Positions 1 to 5,918 of a stretch of 8,705 nucleotides of DNA are shown here, piece after piece. The position numbers and the translations under genes are program-made. Within the stretch, counting starts at the first letter, position 1. Every line of letters starts with the position of its first letter. This DNA is from Oscillospiraceae bacterium (lineage in GTDB: Bacteria > Bacillota > Clostridia > Oscillospirales > Oscillospiraceae), in the NCBI GenBank assembly GCA_017420125.1, contig JAFOJR010000083.1:1-8705 (forward strand), read 5' to 3'. The notes beneath the pieces were generated by a model. The model did no database searches. It was not told where the DNA came from and saw only the letters and a list, made by a program, of their open reading frames with translations.

Positions 1-402
1 GCTGCCATGAATTTACTGCAGGCAGAGGCCACATTAAACGAAATCGTCCAGCTGGTGGGAAAAGATTCCCTTTCTCCTGCTGACCAGCTGACACTGGAAA
101 CCGCCAAAATGGTGCGGGAAGACTTTTTACAGCAAAACGCCTTCCTGGACGTGGACAGTTATTCCTCTTACGACCGGCAGGCAAAGCTGTTGGCTTTGAT
201 TCTCCGCTATGACGCTCTTTGCCGCAAAGCGCTGGAGCAGGACGTGGCACTCTCGTCCCTTCTGGAGCTGCCGGAACGGGAGCAGATCGGCCGTGCCAAA
301 ACGGTTCCTGCAGATCAGTACGCAGCGGAATACGAAAAAATTGACCAGGGCTTTACCACCCGTATACAAGCACTCATAGAGGAAGGAGGCATGGCAGAAT
401 GA
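1..402 (+). CDS. atpA: V-type ATP synthase subunit A, C-terminal fragment
   Basis: This is the last 133 codons of the catalytic A subunit of a V/A-type ATPase. The reading frame is open from base 1, so the gene begins outside the window; the ATG at 7 is internal. Subunit A is normally about 590 residues. The P-loop and nucleotide-binding core are therefore missing here, and only the C-terminal alpha-helical domain is present. In the assembled enzyme, A alternates with B in the cytoplasmic A3B3 head, which couples ATP hydrolysis or synthesis to Na+ or H+ movement. The fragment is helical and charged, with no catalytic motif of its own. The assignment rests on its resemblance to the A-subunit tail and on direct coupling to an unmistakable subunit B gene. 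Its TGA stop overlaps the ATG of atpB by 4 bp (ATGA), a sign of translational coupling. The coupled ion cannot be told from this part. Confidence 0.9.
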   Translation, partial: AAMNLLQAEATLNEIVQLVGKDSLSPADQLTLETAKMVREDFLQQNAFLDVDSYSSYDRQAKLLALILRYDALCRKALEQDVALSSLLELPEREQIGRAKTVPADQYAAEYEKIDQGFTTRIQALIEEGGMAE

Positions 403-1793
403 TTAAAGAATATCGTACCATTGCTGAAATCTCCGGCCCTCTGATGGTGGTGCATCAAACCGAAGGCGTTACTTATGACGAGCTGGCAGAGATTGAACTG
501 CCCAACGGAGAACTGCGCCATTGCAAAGTGCTGGAAGTCAACGGCGACAATGCTGTCGTGCAGTTGTTTGACAGCTCTGCCGGCATCAATCTGGCCCAGA
601 GTAAAATCCGTTTTTTAGGTCACAGCCTGGAACTTGGCGTTTCAGACGATATGCTGGGCCGGGTATTTGACGGCATGGGCCGTCCCATCGACGGCGGGCC
701 GGATATTCTGGCTGAGGAATACAAAGACATCAATGGCCTGCCCATGAATCCCGCCGCGCGGGATTATCCCTCGGAATTCATTCAGACGGGAATTTCCACC
801 ATTGACGGACTGAACACCTTGGTTCGCGGCCAGAAACTTCCTATCTTTTCCGGCTCCGGCCTGCCCCACGCGGCTTTGGCCGCTCAAATCGCCCGCCAGG
901 CCCAGGTGTTGGGCGCGGACGAGTCCAATTTCGCCGTGGTGTTCGCCGCTATCGGCATCACTTTTGAAGAATCGGAATTCTTCGTCCAGGAATTTCGCCG
1001 CACGGGAGCCATCGATCGCGCTGTGCTGTTTACCAATCTTGCCAATGACCCGGCAGTGGAACGAATTGCCACACCCCGTATGGCGCTGACAGCGGCAGAA
1101 TATCTGGCTTTTGAAAAAGGGATGCACGTGCTGGTTATTCTCACGGACATCACCAACTACGCAGAAGCTCTGCGGGAAATTTCCGCTGCGCGAAAAGAAG
1201 TTCCCGGCCGCCGTGGTTATCCGGGCTATCTATATACCGACCTTGCCACAATGTATGAGCGGGCCGGCCGGCGGGTAGACCATCCCGGCTCTATCACCTT
1301 AATCCCCATTTTGACCATGCCGGAGGACGACAAAACCCACCCCATCCCCGATCTCACCGGCTATATTACAGAAGGACAGATCATCCTGTCCCGTACCCTG
1401 TACCGTCAGGGCATTTTGCCCCCTGTAGACGTGCTGCCCTCTTTGTCCCGTTTGAAGGACAAAGGCATCGGGCCGGGCAAAACCCGCGAAGATCATGCAG
1501 GAACCATGAACCAGCTCTTCGCCGCCTATGCCACCGGCAAGGAAACCAAAGAGCTGATGTCCATTTTAGGTGAAGCGGCTTTAACGCCTACAGATTTGCT
1601 GTATGCCAAATTTGCCGACGAATTTGAGCGCCGCTATGTAGCCCAGGGCTCGGAAGAAAATCGTTCCATCGAGGAAACGCTGAATCTGGGCTGGGAACTG
1701 CTGTCCATCCTGCCCCGTTCTGAGTTGAAACGAGTCAGTCCGGAAATGATCGAAACATATCTGCCCAAAGACAAGGCGGAACCAGGGAGGTGA
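399..1793 (+). CDS. atpB: V-type ATP synthase subunit B
   Basis: This is the non-catalytic, regulatory B subunit of the A3B3 head, complete at 464 residues, the usual length for the bacterial family. The N-terminal beta-barrel (about residues 1-75) is followed by the Rossmann-like core. At the P-loop position the sequence is SGSGLPHAA (151-159). The lysine of a working Walker A is absent, which is typical of B and separates it from the catalytic A subunit. Other family landmarks are ILTDITNYAEALRE (247-260), PGRRGYPGYLYTDLATMYER (269-288), PDLTGYITEGQI (317-328) and PSLSRL (347-352). R351 is the likely arginine finger contributed to the A-subunit site. A helical C-terminal domain follows. The ATG at 399 is supported by GGAGG at 385-389, nine bases upstream. 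The gene overlaps atpA by 4 bp and is followed 4 bp later by atpD. Confidence 0.97.
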   Translation: MIKEYRTIAEISGPLMVVHQTEGVTYDELAEIELPNGELRHCKVLEVNGDNAVVQLFDSSAGINLAQSKIRFLGHSLELGVSDDMLGRVFDGMGRPIDGGPDILAEEYKDINGLPMNPAARDYPSEFIQTGISTIDGLNTLVRGQKLPIFSGSGLPHAALAAQIARQAQVLGADESNFAVVFAAIGITFEESEFFVQEFRRTGAIDRAVLFTNLANDPAVERIATPRMALTAAEYLAFEKGMHVLVILTDITNYAEALREISAARKEVPGRRGYPGYLYTDLATMYERAGRRVDHPGSITLIPILTMPEDDKTHPIPDLTGYITEGQIILSRTLYRQGILPPVDVLPSLSRLKDKGIGPGKTREDHAGTMNQLFAAYATGKETKELMSILGEAALTPTDLLYAKFADEFERRYVAQGSEENRSIEETLNLGWELLSILPRSELKRVSPEMIETYLPKDKAEPGR

Positions 1794-1797
1794 TACG

Positions 1798-2505
1798 ATG
1801 GCATCCGTCACTGTAACCCCCACCCGCATGGAGCTGACCCGGCTGAAAACCCGGCTGAAAACCGCTATCCGCGGCCATAAGCTGTTGAAGGGAAAGCGGG
1901 ATGAACTCATGCGCCAGTTTTTGGATAATGTGCGCTACAATCGGACCCTTCGCGCTAAAGTGGAGGAAGGCCTTTCCAACGCACACGCTTCCTTTTCTGT
2001 GGCCGCTGCCGTCATGTCGCCGGAGATGCTGGAACAGTCTTTGCTGTATCCCACCCAAAAGGTAGATCTTGCGATTTCAAAACGGAACATCATGAGTGTC
2101 AACGTGCCGGTTTATCAATTTCAGCCGGCAGAAAATGATGACGCCCAGCAGTTTCCTTACAGTTTTGCCATGACCTCCGGCGAATTGGACAGCGCCATCG
2201 AACAGCTCTCCGCCGTGTTTCAGGATATGCTGGAGTTGGCCCAAGTGGAAAAAACCACCCAGCTTCTGGCAGAGGAAATCGAAAAAACCCGTCGGCGGGT
2301 CAATGCGCTGGAATATGTCCTCATTCCCAATATGCAGGAAAATATCCGCTATATTTCCATGAAACTGGAGGAAAATGAGCGAGGCAACCTGACCCGCTTG
2401 ATGAAAGTGAAGGAAATGATGGTAGAACAGACGTTCCAGGCACAAAAGGAACGAACTGCTCAATCCATCGCCCAGGCGAAAGCACAGTGGGAAGAAAGCA
2501 ATTAA
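1798..2505 (+). CDS. atpD: V-type ATP synthase subunit D (central stalk)
   Basis: Subunit D is the coiled-coil rotor shaft that runs through the A3B3 head and passes torque to the membrane ring; it is the counterpart of F-ATPase gamma. At 235 residues it is slightly longer than many bacterial homologues. Hallmarks are the N-terminal helix with GHKLLKGKRDEL (26-37) and the conserved C-terminal helix with EKTRRRVNALEYVLIP (162-177), then NIRYISMKLEENERGN (182-197). Residues 100-130 form the more variable middle. The start at 1798 is set by GGGAGG at 1785-1790, which overlaps the last codons of atpB, with a 7-base spacer. The gene is the last in the operon: a strong terminator starts about 50 bp after the stop codon, so no further ATPase subunit gene follows. 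The remaining subunits (F, C, E, K, I) would be encoded upstream, as is usual in Firmicutes. Confidence 0.96.
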   Translation: MASVTVTPTRMELTRLKTRLKTAIRGHKLLKGKRDELMRQFLDNVRYNRTLRAKVEEGLSNAHASFSVAAAVMSPEMLEQSLLYPTQKVDLAISKRNIMSVNVPVYQFQPAENDDAQQFPYSFAMTSGELDSAIEQLSAVFQDMLELAQVEKTTQLLAEEIEKTRRRVNALEYVLIPNMQENIRYISMKLEENERGNLTRLMKVKEMMVEQTFQAQKERTAQSIAQAKAQWEESN

Positions 2506-2554
2506 AAAACGGCGCTGTACAAGTCAGGGCAAATCAGAGGGTATCATTCCGAAA

Positions 2555-2598
2555 AAAATCGGCACAGCTGGTTGAACGCGACCAGCTATGCCGATTTT
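2555..2598. terminator. Strong bidirectional intrinsic terminator after atpD
   Basis: The arms AAAATCGGCACAGCTGGT (2555-2572) and ACCAGCTATGCCGATTTT (2581-2598) pair over 18 positions with one mismatch, around an 8-base loop. On the + strand the right arm runs into TTTT-CC-TTTT, ending the ATPase operon. On the - strand the mismatch becomes a G-U pair and the hairpin is followed by seven T, which suits termination of the convergent lipoprotein transcript. Confidence 0.9.
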
Positions 2599-2660
2599 CC
2601 TTTTGTCGCTTCGATTGTCGGATTCCGGCAGATCGAAACTGCCGATAACGCTCCAAAGGC

Positions 2661-2692
2661 TGGGCCCGGAAGGAAGTATCCATCCGGGCCCA
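2661..2692. terminator. GC-rich hairpin, possible secondary terminator
   Basis: TGGGCCCGGA (2661-2670) and TCCGGGCCCA (2683-2692) pair perfectly over 10 bp around a 12-base loop. The + strand continues TTTGTTGCT, a poor T-tract, and the - strand has none. It could act as a back-up terminator or a 3'-end stabiliser. I am confident of the hairpin and less so of its role. Confidence 0.45.
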
Positions 2693-2858
2693 TTTGTTGC
2701 TCTGTATCGAAAGGCAAAATAATCAATCGGTGTCTTTCGTAAAATTAGATTCGCATAATCCCATTTTCAAATACGCGCTGCTGCATGCTGTGCGTAAATA
2801 CAAATTTCAGGGAGCAGGGACACATTGGTTTAGCAAAGACTTTTCATTAGGAGTCGCT

Positions 2859-3755
2859 TTATTCTCCCCGCAGGAACATCATGCTGTCCTCATTATCGCC
2901 CCACATAATCAAATCGTATCCGACATCATTCTCCTCTGCAGGCGTAAATTGGATGTAGGTCGCTTGTCCACCATTTGATTCTGCGTAGTAAGCATTGGGC
3001 TCTCCGGCTGAGGGCACGATACGTCCGTTGTCCACTTCCCTATATTCAGCAGGCTCCCGATACCACATAAACAATGACCAACTTCCGTCCGCTTCGATCT
3101 GGAGGTAGGCTTCGCTGTCGACAGGTCTTTCCGTCTCCCAGCGCCCAGCCAGAGCAGCAACTTCTTCTGTCCGGTCTGCGTCAGGCGCAGGTGCACCGGC
3201 AGAGCCGTTTTCCTCTCCCTGCTCCTGGGTGTTGGCGGGCGTTTCCGCCGCCGCATCCGCGGTCAAGGTAAAGGTCCCCAGGACGCTTTCCACGTCTTTG
3301 TTCATGTCCTGATAGTCCTCGGCAAACTCCGGGTTAAATTGCACGTCCGAGGGAAGCACGGCAACATATCGCGTGCCGTCGTCCAGAGTTGCCAACGGGG
3401 TCACCGGGACCACATCCGCCATCTCATCCGCTTCCGCTGCGTCCAGCCGCATCACGGTGAACAGTACGCCGCCGTTTTCCTCATCATGGCTGGAGGAAGC
3501 GCAGATATGCACACTGCCCGCTTCGTCCACGACATCAAATCGGCCCTCCCAGCTGGCTGGCATGGTCAGGCTCCAACCCTGTTCATTTTCATAAACAATG
3601 CTGTCTCCTTCCCAAGCGCCGGGCTGAGACTCCATAACCTCTTCAGTTGCATCGGGTACCTCGTCAGATGGCTTTGCGGCTTCTTGTCCTCCGCAAGCTG
3701 TCAAAAGGGCAAACATACTTAGGGCAAGAAGCCCTGCAAATAATTTCTTTTTCAT
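2859..3755 (-). CDS. Putative two-domain lipoprotein of unknown function
   Basis: This 298-residue secreted lipoprotein belongs to no family I can name. Residues 2-4 (KKK), a hydrophobic core (5-19) and the lipobox LTAC with Cys21 form a type II signal peptide, so the mature protein should be attached to the outer face of the membrane. An acidic linker (about 22-48) leads to a first domain (about 50-165) with WSLTMPASWEGRF (61-73), a pattern seen in beta-rich lipoprotein domains. A low-complexity A/E/P/G linker (about 166-198) follows. The second domain (about 199-298) starts LAGRWETER and has short strands such as YLQIEADGSWSLFMW (217-231), recalling a small lipocalin-like or beta-barrel fold; that is inference. 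The start is well supported by AAGGAGG at 3761-3767, five bases before ATG. It appears to be transcribed alone, converging on the ATPase operon and its shared terminator. I saw no good promoter in front of it. Confidence 0.85.
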   Translation of the reverse strand: MKKKLFAGLLALSMFALLTACGGQEAAKPSDEVPDATEEVMESQPGAWEGDSIVYENEQGWSLTMPASWEGRFDVVDEAGSVHICASSSHDEENGGVLFTVMRLDAAEADEMADVVPVTPLATLDDGTRYVAVLPSDVQFNPEFAEDYQDMNKDVESVLGTFTLTADAAAETPANTQEQGEENGSAGAPAPDADRTEEVAALAGRWETERPVDSEAYLQIEADGSWSLFMWYREPAEYREVDNGRIVPSAGEPNAYYAESNGGQATYIQFTPAEENDVGYDLIMWGDNEDSMMFLRGE

Positions 3756-3760
3756 TTGTT

Positions 3761-3767
3761 CCTCCTT
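3761..3767 (-). promoter_or_regulatory. Ribosome-binding site of the lipoprotein gene
   Basis: AAGGAGG on the - strand, five bases before the ATG at 3755, is close to the ideal Shine-Dalgarno sequence and fixes the start of the signal peptide. Confidence 0.85.
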
Positions 3768-3839
3768 ATCAGAATTGGTGATTGAAAATTTGCCTTATTT
3801 TATTTTTTATCTCGTTTCGGTTTGCGGAAAAAGATCACC

Positions 3840-3858
3840 GGCCCGAAAGCGCCGGGCC
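3840..3858 (-). terminator. Weak candidate terminator downstream of the methyltransferase
   Basis: GGCCCG (3840-3845) and CGGGCC (3853-3858) form a 6-bp stem with a 7-base loop. On the - strand a run of five T (3832-3828) follows, but seven bases separate it from the stem, which is not ideal. It lies about 135 bp after the methyltransferase stop and before the lipoprotein gene. Confidence 0.25.
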
Positions 3859-3989
3859 CCCGGCGAGGATTGTCGCGGGAAATTGTTTTTCATATAAAAG
3901 CTTCACTCCTCAAAAAATCCAGTTGCGTTCTGGCGTCGCTTTCGCGCTGCACCCTTTCTCTTGTTGCCCGAGCAAGCCAAACGATAAAC

Positions 3990-4008
3990 CTGATCATCTT
4001 TTGATCAG
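3990..4008 (-). terminator. Short hairpin over the methyltransferase stop codon
   Basis: CTGATCA (3990-3996) and TGATCAG (4002-4008) form a 7-bp stem with a 5-base loop. The TGA stop codon of the methyltransferase lies inside one arm. The - strand continues GTTTATCGTTTGG, a weak T-rich tail. It may be a weak terminator or an RNA-stability element; chance is also possible. Confidence 0.3.
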
Positions 4009-4680
4009 TTCGAAAGCAAGGTAGGAGCTGTTTTCCTTCATCCATCCGTTCGCCAGTCGGAAGTCCGGCTGCACCAGGCGGCTGCGCATCCCTGCCGGCA
4101 GTTTATGGACAGGAAGAAACAGAAGGCCGAAACTGCGGCGGAGGGAATACTCTGATCCGCACAACTGACATACATCTTCGCTGGACAGCTCCGTGCCACC
4201 GTGCCAGGATGCCTGGTGGTGACGCAACAGCTTCCGCCGCTTTTTGGATGGGATGTCGAAAATAAACCTCCCGCCGGGTTTCAGAATACGATGAACCTCC
4301 CGAAAGATTCCTGCGATCACAGACGGTTCCAGGTGCATCAGAAGATGGAAGGTATACACCGCGTCGAAAGAAGCGTCCGTAAAGCCTGTATCATCTGCAA
4401 ATGCCTCTACGAATATGACGTCCCCGTACCGCTCTCTGGCTTGAGCCAGCATTTCCGCGCTGGCGTCCAGCCCGTGGGTGGCATAGCCCGTGAGCCGCCC
4501 TGTGCCGCAGGCGATTTCCAGCCTCTGCTCCGGCTTATCCGGGGGAAAAAGCTGATCCAGGATTATGCGCTCCTGGGCATCGATAAAACGCCCGTAGCTG
4601 TTTCCGAATCTGCTTTCATCATAAGTACTGGCGATCTCGTCGTAGTAGGCTACGACGATGTCTTTTCCTTTATTCTCCAT
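3994..4680 (-). CDS. Class I SAM-dependent methyltransferase, substrate unknown
   Basis: This 228-residue cytoplasmic protein has the Rossmann fold of class I methyltransferases, which move a methyl group from S-adenosylmethionine to a small molecule or macromolecule. Motif I is LEIACGTGRLT (54-64), the glycine-rich SAM loop. The post-I acidic residue is D72 in GLDASAEML (70-78), the motif II strand is FDAVYTFHLLMHL (105-117) and motif III is LKPGGRFIF (133-141). The N-terminal helix AYYDEIASTYDE (11-22) is typical of UbiE/Methyltransf_11-type enzymes. The C-terminal 80 residues, which would hold substrate specificity, match nothing I recognise and include a CQLC pair (171-174). Neighbours do not reveal a substrate. 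The ATG at 4680 is preceded by AAAGG at 4691-4695 with a rather long 10-base spacer, so translation may be moderate. A promoter-like sequence lies about 280 bp upstream inside a gene remnant, giving a long leader. Confidence 0.9.
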   Translation of the reverse strand: MENKGKDIVVAYYDEIASTYDESRFGNSYGRFIDAQERIILDQLFPPDKPEQRLEIACGTGRLTGYATHGLDASAEMLAQARERYGDVIFVEAFADDTGFTDASFDAVYTFHLLMHLEPSVIAGIFREVHRILKPGGRFIFDIPSKKRRKLLRHHQASWHGGTELSSEDVCQLCGSEYSLRRSFGLLFLPVHKLPAGMRSRLVQPDFRLANGWMKENSSYLAFELIKR

Positions 4681-4718
4681 AGATCATCTGCCTTTCACTT
4701 CCAGAAAAGACTGTCCGG

Positions 4719-5190
4719 TCAGCAGATCTGATCGGGCAGGGTGAGAGATATTCGAAACATCATCTCTGAAACACCGACCCCCGGCTCACCGTCGCTTTGG
4801 TTTCATGATCTATCGTTTCTCGAGAGGTCACGAAGTTGAAGATGGATCGCAGAACCTCCTGGATGTGCTTGGAGAGATAAAGTGCTTGCAGGTTGTGCGT
4901 TTCATCGGGACAGATAAATTCCTCTTTTCCGAAAACGAAAACCGGGCTGCAAAATCGGTGATATTATAAAATATTATAGTGAAGAAGTCAAGCTGGCAGA
5001 AGGGCGGGACGGCCAGCTCCTTTTTCAGTTCACGCAGGCGGTCTGCTTTGCTCTTTATTTCCTTACAGTAGGCTTTCCTCCCTTTGCCTATAGAGGAAAC
5101 GACTATGCAGGAGCATTTCTACTTTTACATGGTCGTTATTCTTTGTCATCCGCTTGAAGAATGCCGGTTCAAAATATGCTCGTTTTTCAT
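4719..5190 (-). pseudogene. Frameshifted remnant of an unidentified gene (about 155 codons)
   Basis: Between deoC and the methyltransferase no frame stays open, yet protein-like segments follow one another on the - strand by switching frame. After a possible start ATG at 5190 (MKNE), the segment RAYFEPAFFKRMTKNNDHVK and a continuation ending YRQREE run to about 5075. A second frame gives AYCKEIKSKADRLRELKKEL and then FTIIFYNITDFAARFSFSEK to about 4930. A third gives EEFICPDETHNLQALYLSKH, then IQEVLRSIFNFVTSRETIDH and SVFQ to about 4765. A fourth gives MMFRISLTLPDQIC and a TGA at 4719. Stops in the abandoned frames lie at 5146, 5063, 4828 and 4760. Two changes look like loss of one A in a run of A. 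The pieced-together protein is mixed charged and hydrophobic with no motif I know. It is codirectional with its neighbours, 43 bp after deoC and 38 bp before the methyltransferase. Sequencing error is the alternative, but every other gene here is intact. Confidence 0.65.
4963..4991 (-). promoter_or_regulatory. SigA-type promoter candidate for the methyltransferase
   Basis: On the - strand, TTGACT (4991-4986) and TATAAT (4968-4963) are separated by exactly 17 bases, one mismatch from full consensus. A second TATAAT (4978-4973) is too close to the -35 box to be used with it. Transcription would start near 4956, giving a leader of about 275 bases before the methyltransferase ATG. The site lies in the AT-rich middle of the gene remnant, so it may be a leftover coding stretch or a promoter that arose there. 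Confidence 0.6.
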
Positions 5191-5201
5191 TTCACTAATT
5201 G

Positions 5202-5220
5202 GCCCTTCAAAAAGCAGGGC
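5202..5220. terminator. Weak hairpin after deoC
   Basis: GCCCT (5202-5206) and AGGGC (5216-5220) can pair around a 9-base loop just after the deoC stop. On the - strand, where deoC is read, no T-tract follows; on the + strand TGTTTT follows. It is too weak to be confident that it ends the deoC transcript. Confidence 0.2.
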
Positions 5221-5233
5221 TGTTTTCCTTTGT

Positions 5234-5899
5234 TTATTGCCCTTTTTGCATCATTTTTTTGCAGCAGGCTACAATCCCGCTGGAACCAATTCGATCTGCA
5301 CCCAGATGCAAAAACCGAATGCCGGCTTCCGGCGTTCGGATTCCCCCGGCTGCTTTAATCCGCACGCCCTCTCCCACACAGCGGGCAAACAGGGCAACAT
5401 CCGCTTCCTCTGCGCCGCCGAAAGCAAAACCGGTAGAGGTCTTGATATAGTCTGCCCCGGCATCTGTCACCACCTGGCATAACGTTTCCTTTTCTTTTTC
5501 TGTCAGCAGACAGGCTTCTACAATCACTTTTAAAATTTGAGTCTGGCAAGCGGCTCTCACCGCTGCAATTTCCTTCTGTACTGCGGCAAAATTGCCCTCT
5601 TTCACCCGTCCTACAGAAATCACCATGTCCAATTCCGATGCGCCGTTTCGGACGGCGTCCTCTGCTTCAAACACTTTGACCGCGGTAGTTTGCGTCCCGT
5701 TTGGAAAGCCAATCACGGTGCAGATGGGGATCCGTCCCGCCACATAATCCGCTGCCTGTTTCACAAACACCGGCGGAATACAGACAGAGGCGGTTTGAAA
5801 TTCCATCCCTTCGTCGCAAAGTTGTCGGATGTTGTCCCAGGTGGCATCCACCGATAAGCAAGTATGGTCCACATGGCGCAATAGTTCTGTCTGCCCCAA
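5234..5899 (-). CDS. deoC: Deoxyribose-phosphate aldolase
   Basis: DeoC splits 2-deoxy-D-ribose 5-phosphate into glyceraldehyde 3-phosphate and acetaldehyde, the last step in using deoxynucleosides as carbon source (EC 4.1.2.4). The 221-residue protein is a full-length TIM barrel of the short bacterial type. Catalytic residues are all present: Schiff-base Lys153 in YIKTSTGF (151-158), Lys182 in VRIKAAGGIRT (179-189) and Asp91 in ELDMVISVG (89-97). The phosphate-binding end is GADRIGSSG (200-208), and TVIGFPNGTQTT (61-72) is another family signature. The start is a TTG at 5899: no ATG or GTG in frame lies nearby, and AGGAGG (5913-5908) sits 8 bases upstream. Only 19 bp separate it from the hydrolase gene before it, so the two are cotranscribed. 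No other deo gene is in view. Confidence 0.96.
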   Translation of the reverse strand: MGQTELLRHVDHTCLSVDATWDNIRQLCDEGMEFQTASVCIPPVFVKQAADYVAGRIPICTVIGFPNGTQTTAVKVFEAEDAVRNGASELDMVISVGRVKEGNFAAVQKEIAAVRAACQTQILKVIVEACLLTEKEKETLCQVVTDAGADYIKTSTGFAFGGAEEADVALFARCVGEGVRIKAAGGIRTPEAGIRFLHLGADRIGSSGIVACCKKMMQKGQ

Positions 5900-5905
5900 A
5901 ACACT

Positions 5906-5914
5906 CTCCTCCTC
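5906..5914 (-). promoter_or_regulatory. Ribosome-binding site that sets the TTG start of deoC
   Basis: GAGGAGGAG on the - strand lies in the 19-bp gap after the hydrolase stop codon. Its AGGAGG core is 8 bases before the TTG at 5899, which supports this rare start codon over any internal one. Confidence 0.8.
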
Positions 5915-5918
5915 TTTG

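Larger units (their letters stand above)
2506..2858. other. Convergent intergenic region with stacked hairpins
   Basis: This 353-bp gap separates atpD from the convergent lipoprotein gene. It holds three hairpins in a row: the main terminator (2555-2598), a 6-bp stem CGGCAG/CTGCCG with loop ATCGAAA (2626-2644), and a 10-bp GC-rich stem (2661-2692). The stretch 2693-2858 is more AT-rich, and I see no convincing gene in it. A + strand open frame begins at a TTG at 2694 but has no ribosome-binding site and runs into the lipoprotein gene. Confidence 0.6.

Noticed and set aside
642..1127. Long - strand frame opposite atpB
   Set aside because: It is antisense to a strongly conserved gene, with no start signals; it arises from codon bias on the opposite strand.
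2694..2978. + strand open frame of 94 codons starting with TTG
   Set aside because: It has no ribosome-binding site, begins right after a hairpin and runs 120 bp antisense into the well-supported lipoprotein gene. Some of its translation looks protein-like, but that is not enough to call a gene.
3803..3889. Possible 28-codon - strand ORF beginning MKNNFPRQSS between the methyltransferase and the lipoprotein
   Set aside because: The only GAGGAG is about 12 bases before the ATG, too far for good initiation. The peptide is basic with no recognisable feature and overlaps a possible hairpin.
4961..4978. Direct repeat ATATTATA-AA-ATATTATA as a possible operator
   Set aside because: It is simply the pair of overlapping TATAAT sequences in an AT-rich stretch; there is no sign of a separate binding site.
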